A stretch of DNA of 7,641 bases, taken from positions 1 through 7,641 of the forward strand of contig CANEHP010000107.1 in NCBI GenBank assembly GCA_947427325.1. Reading direction: 5' to 3'. Origin of the DNA: an uncultured Clostridia bacterium. Its GTDB lineage: Bacteria; Bacillota; Clostridia; Oscillospirales; Ruminococcaceae. Position numbers and translations under genes: made by a program. Below the pieces are notes generated by a model. That model ran no database searches. It saw only the letters and a list, made by a program, of their open reading frames with translations, and had not been told where the DNA came from. Of this stretch, positions 5,942-7,641 are shown in pieces; positions within the stretch are counted from its first letter, which is position 1, and every line of letters starts with the position of its first letter.

Positions 5942-5956
5942 TCAACATTTTGTTGA
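5942..5956. promoter_or_regulatory. Candidate operator: dyad overlapping the -35 element
   Basis: TCAACA-TTT-TGTTGA is a perfect 6-bp inverted repeat with a 3-base centre. Its right arm overlaps the -35 element (5953-5958) of the promoter for the zinc-ribbon gene. Size and symmetry fit binding by a dimeric XRE protein such as the one encoded next door. Binding is inferred, not shown. Confidence 0.4.
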
Positions 5957-5981
5957 CTTCCGGAGTTTTATGTGCTATAAT
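5953..5981 (+). promoter_or_regulatory. SigA-type promoter of the zinc-ribbon membrane protein gene
   Basis: TTGACT (5953-5958), a 17-bp spacer and a perfect TATAAT (5976-5981) preceded by TGC (extended -10) form a near-consensus promoter. The start near 5988 leaves a leader of about 25 bases and rules out any translation start upstream of it. Confidence 0.85.
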
Positions 5982-6012
5982 CAAGAAAACTAAGGGAAAA
6001 GAGGTATGGACA

Positions 6013-6813
6013 ATGTTTTGTTCAAAATGCGGAGCAGAAATAATGGAAGACTCACAATTTTGCACTAAGTGCGGAAAAAGGACAGGTTTAGGATTGACAG
6101 CGTCAAATGTTCAAACTTCTTCTTCAAATCAGGTATCGCAGGAGCATGTGCTTGCAAAGGCGGAAATATCGTGGGCGCCGGTAGTTTCTACAATTATTGG
6201 GTCTGCTTTAATTATAGTTTTATATTTTTTGTTTGAAGCATGGCTTATTGAACCTAAATTTCGTGAAATGGTTATTTCCGGCATAAAAGATAGCGGTGAA
6301 TATGTTAGTTATGCCGAACAGGAACAACGTGTTGATTCCCTATTAAATATTTTTTTCAGAATACCGATAATCGTCCTTGAAGTTATTTCATTAATCCTCA
6401 ATGTTCTGGTAAGAGCAAGACAATTTCTTTATGTAACAAACAAACGAATCGTGAGAAATTCCGGACATATATTTGGGAAAAGATTGCTGAATCTTCCTTT
6501 TTCTCAAGTAAAAGAATTAAGAATAGACAAAGCTTTTTCTATCATTCCTCATACTCAGATATTTGTCAACCGTACTTACGATTTTCAAATAAAAGAGGGA
6601 CAAGAGTTTAGGCTGCTTGTCGAAAGATTGATAAGGGAAGCTAATGCAAACAAAGATATAAGCAAAAGTTTACCTCCATTGCAGCAAAATCCTCTAAGAC
6701 AGCCATCAAGCACAGCAAACCGTGTAAATGCCGATACATGGATATGTGGCAAATGCGGAGCAAACAATAGTAATTCCGATTCCTTCTGCAATGATTGCGG
6801 TAATTACAGGTAA
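6013..6813 (+). CDS. Zinc-ribbon membrane protein with bacterial PH-like region and C-terminal RanBP2-like zinc finger
   Basis: A 266-residue protein with, in order: an N-terminal zinc ribbon MFCSKCGAEI (Cys3, Cys6, Cys17, Cys20); a Ser/Gln-rich linker (about 28-45); two transmembrane segments (about 56-78 and 111-134) joined by a charged loop of about 30 residues; a bacterial PH-like (YdbS/bPH_2 type) region at about 136-208, with the typical LYVTNKRIVRNSG entry and the LPFSQVKELRI strand; a Pro/Gln-rich linker (about 220-238); and a second zinc finger with Trp243, Cys245, Cys248, Asn252, Cys259, Cys262. The last matches the RanBP2-type spacing W-x-C-x2-C-x3-N-x6-C-x2-C. Both zinc fingers and the PH region should face the cytoplasm. 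The start is ATG 6013, with GAGGT 7 bases upstream and the promoter just before; the frame is open further left but lies inside the promoter. Function unknown; possibly a membrane stress sensor or scaffold. It is divergent from the xre gene. Confidence 0.88.
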   Translation: MFCSKCGAEIMEDSQFCTKCGKRTGLGLTASNVQTSSSNQVSQEHVLAKAEISWAPVVSTIIGSALIIVLYFLFEAWLIEPKFREMVISGIKDSGEYVSYAEQEQRVDSLLNIFFRIPIIVLEVISLILNVLVRARQFLYVTNKRIVRNSGHIFGKRLLNLPFSQVKELRIDKAFSIIPHTQIFVNRTYDFQIKEGQEFRLLVERLIREANANKDISKSLPPLQQNPLRQPSSTANRVNADTWICGKCGANNSNSDSFCNDCGNYR

Positions 6814-6952
6814 AAATCCATACCCTGTGAAAAGAAATCAAAAACCTCTTTTTTTAATGCAACAATAAGCAAACAAATGTACAAAAACCTTTTATACCAA
6901 TCCCTTTTTTAAATCAACATATACCCCAAATAAAATGTATTGTACCCGAAAC

Positions 6953-6984
6953 ACTAATCTCAGAAAGCTTTAAAAGGGATTAGT
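6953..6984. repeat. Small inverted repeat in the gap between the convergent genes
   Basis: ACTAATC (6953-6959) pairs exactly with GATTAGT (6978-6984), loop 18 bases containing AAAGCTTT. The right arm also overlaps AAAAGGGATT (6973-6982), which is the exact complement of AATCCCTTTT at 6899-6908. Two alternative pairings are thus possible. It could contribute to ending ytaF transcription (minus), but the following T run is short (GTTTCG). Nothing else is recognised in the 189-bp gap between the two convergent genes. Confidence 0.3.
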
Positions 6985-7002
6985 ATTAACTGTAGCATTA
7001 AA

Positions 7003-7530
7003 TTAAATTAACTTACATACCGCAACCAAAATAATTGCAGCTCCCCCTATTTTTTGAATAAACGGGGGAGCGTTTTTATTTATCCTTAATCCTAAAACAT
7101 TCCCTAAATATACCGTTAAAAATGTAATAATACAAGAAAACACGCCCACCGCCGCAATATTGTCCTCTGCTGCCAAACCCGCTCCAAAGCCTGCCGCCAA
7201 TCCGTCCAAGGACATGGAAACGGCAAACAGCACGGTTTTGGCAGCCGAAAGCCTTTCGGGTCTTTCGCTTTTTGGATTTTGAAAAAGCTTAACTGCGCCA
7301 ATCACAAAAAGTATAATAAAGCTGCCTAACTTTGTAACTAATTTCGGAATATAACAGCTTATTGCAGTGGCAAAGCTTACCGAAAAAAGTAAAAATCCGC
7401 TGCATACAAGACTTATAAAGGCAGCCTGCCACACGGTAATCTTTATTTTGGCAATTCCGTAGCTTATTGCAGCTGCCAAGGAATCCACCGATAAAGCAAG
7501 TATCAGCAATAATATTTCAGCAAACAACAA
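7003..7530 (-). CDS. ytaF: YtaF/MntP-family membrane protein (probable sporulation membrane protein YtaF, manganese efflux pump fold)
   Basis: A 175-residue polytopic membrane protein with six predicted hydrophobic segments (about 2-22, 33-56, 66-83, 96-119, 125-148, 158-175) arranged as two related halves. Each half carries the family's conserved acidic motif: LALSVDSLAAAISYG (Asp16) and VSMSLDGLAAGFGAGL (Asp109). This is the DUF204/MntP superfamily; the wording of the motifs, including YG-x-x-KI-I in the first half, is closer to YtaF of spore-formers than to MntP. Bacillus YtaF is about 210 residues with a longer central loop; here the loop is short (about 84-95) but both halves are complete. 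Transport of Mn is known for MntP, not shown for YtaF. There is no ATG near the N-terminus, and the frame is closed by a TGA at 7600-7602. TTG 7530 is chosen because AAGGGG lies 10 bases upstream and because this start matches the family N-terminus. Confidence 0.9.
   Translation of the reverse strand: MLFAEILLLILALSVDSLAAAISYGIAKIKITVWQAAFISLVCSGFLLFSVSFATAISCYIPKLVTKLGSFIILFVIGAVKLFQNPKSERPERLSAAKTVLFAVSMSLDGLAAGFGAGLAAEDNIAAVGVFSCIITFLTVYLGNVLGLRINKNAPPFIQKIGGAAIILVAVCKLI
7040..7080 (+). terminator. Plus-directed terminator-like hairpin inside the ytaF coding sequence
   Basis: GCTCCCCC (7040-7047) and GGGGGAGC (7064-7071) form a perfect GC-rich 8-bp stem with a 16-base loop; the loop can add TATT/AATA (7048-7051 with 7057-7060). 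It is followed on the plus strand by GTTTTTATTT, a good U tract. On the minus strand no T run follows, so it acts, if at all, on transcripts arriving from the zinc-ribbon gene that ends 226 bp before. It encodes YtaF residues 154-164 (APP...GGA). Confidence 0.6.
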
Positions 7531-7536
7531 ATCTGT

Positions 7537-7572
7537 AACACCCCTTAAACAGATTATGCCGTTAAAGGTGTT
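7537..7572 (-). promoter_or_regulatory. Hairpin covering the ytaF ribosome binding site
   Basis: AACACC (7537-7542) is the exact inverted repeat of GGTGTT (7567-7572), and the bases inside can pair further (GTTTAA with TTTAAC, one mismatch). The AAGGGG ribosome binding site (7541-7546) falls partly within the arm, so folding of the transcript could hide it. It does not match the yybP-ykoY manganese riboswitch consensus as I know it. Confidence 0.3.
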
Positions 7573-7626
7573 TTGACACTGACATGCTTTAGAGCGTGTT
7601 CACATAAAGCTCAGCATGCATCTTTT

Positions 7627-7641
7627 CGGCAAATTTTGCCG
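7627..7641. repeat. Palindrome at the window edge
   Basis: CGGCAAA-T-TTTGCCG is a perfect 7-bp inverted repeat with one central base, next to a TTTT run on its left side (7623-7626). It could be a minus-strand-unrelated terminator fragment, an operator or part of a dispersed repeat; the window ends here, so its context is unknown. No gene is recognised in 7531-7641. Confidence 0.4.

Noticed and set aside
5950..6012. A 21-residue N-terminal extension of the zinc-ribbon protein
   Set aside because: It lies over the -35 and -10 elements and the probable transcription start near 5988, and the zinc ribbon begins exactly at ATG 6013 with its own ribosome binding site.
6006..6068. A 20-codon frame from ATG 6006 overlapping the start of the zinc-ribbon gene
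   Set aside because: The ATG directly abuts the GAGGT element, too close for initiation, and the peptide has no recognisable character.
7531..7641. A yybP-ykoY manganese riboswitch upstream of the MntP-superfamily gene
   Set aside because: The leader lacks the conserved loop sequences of that class as I know them; only a simple hairpin over the ribosome binding site is seen.

Overview
The window looks like ordinary chromosomal DNA from a low-to-moderate GC Firmicute of the class Clostridia, plausibly Oscillospiraceae/Ruminococcaceae-like. This is inference from gene content (ruvC rather than recU, a stand-alone pduL, a YtaF-type membrane protein, a Clostridia-type DUF6054 protein), strong AGGAGG-like ribosome binding sites and TG-extended SigA-like promoters. 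TAA and TGA both end genes here, so nothing suggests an altered genetic code.

Left part (1-4422, all minus strand): a probable operon read right to left as ruvC, ruvA, ruvB, glmM, a small DUF6054-like gene and the N-terminal part of a class I SAM-dependent methyltransferase cut by the window edge. RuvA and RuvB form the Holliday-junction branch-migration motor and RuvC is the resolvase. GlmM makes glucosamine-1-phosphate for peptidoglycan. The main anomaly is that ruvC carries one in-frame TAA stop at codon 62, between its first and second catalytic acidic residues, while everything on both sides is intact.

Middle (4423-5525): a 273-bp intergenic region carries two well-formed divergent promoters with identical TGTGGTATAAT elements. 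The minus one drives the ruv operon. The plus one drives a 35-residue single-pass membrane miniprotein followed 16 bp later by pduL (phosphate propanoyltransferase / acetyl-CoA-acyl-phosphate interconversion). A 15-bp perfect hairpin with A/T tails on both sides ends pduL and the convergent xre gene, and contains the xre stop codon.

Right part (5512-7641): an XRE-family regulator (minus) is divergent from a membrane protein (plus) with an N-terminal zinc ribbon, two transmembrane segments, a bacterial PH-like region and a C-terminal RanBP2-like zinc finger. A dyad overlaps the -35 element of the latter's promoter and is a candidate operator. A YtaF/MntP-family membrane protein (minus, TTG start) converges on it, and a plus-directed terminator-like hairpin lies inside the 3' end of the ytaF coding sequence. 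I see no mobile element, CRISPR array, tRNA or rRNA. I found no convincing new multi-gene system. The best leads are the interrupted ruvC, the two-zinc-finger membrane protein beside the XRE gene, and the miniprotein upstream of pduL.
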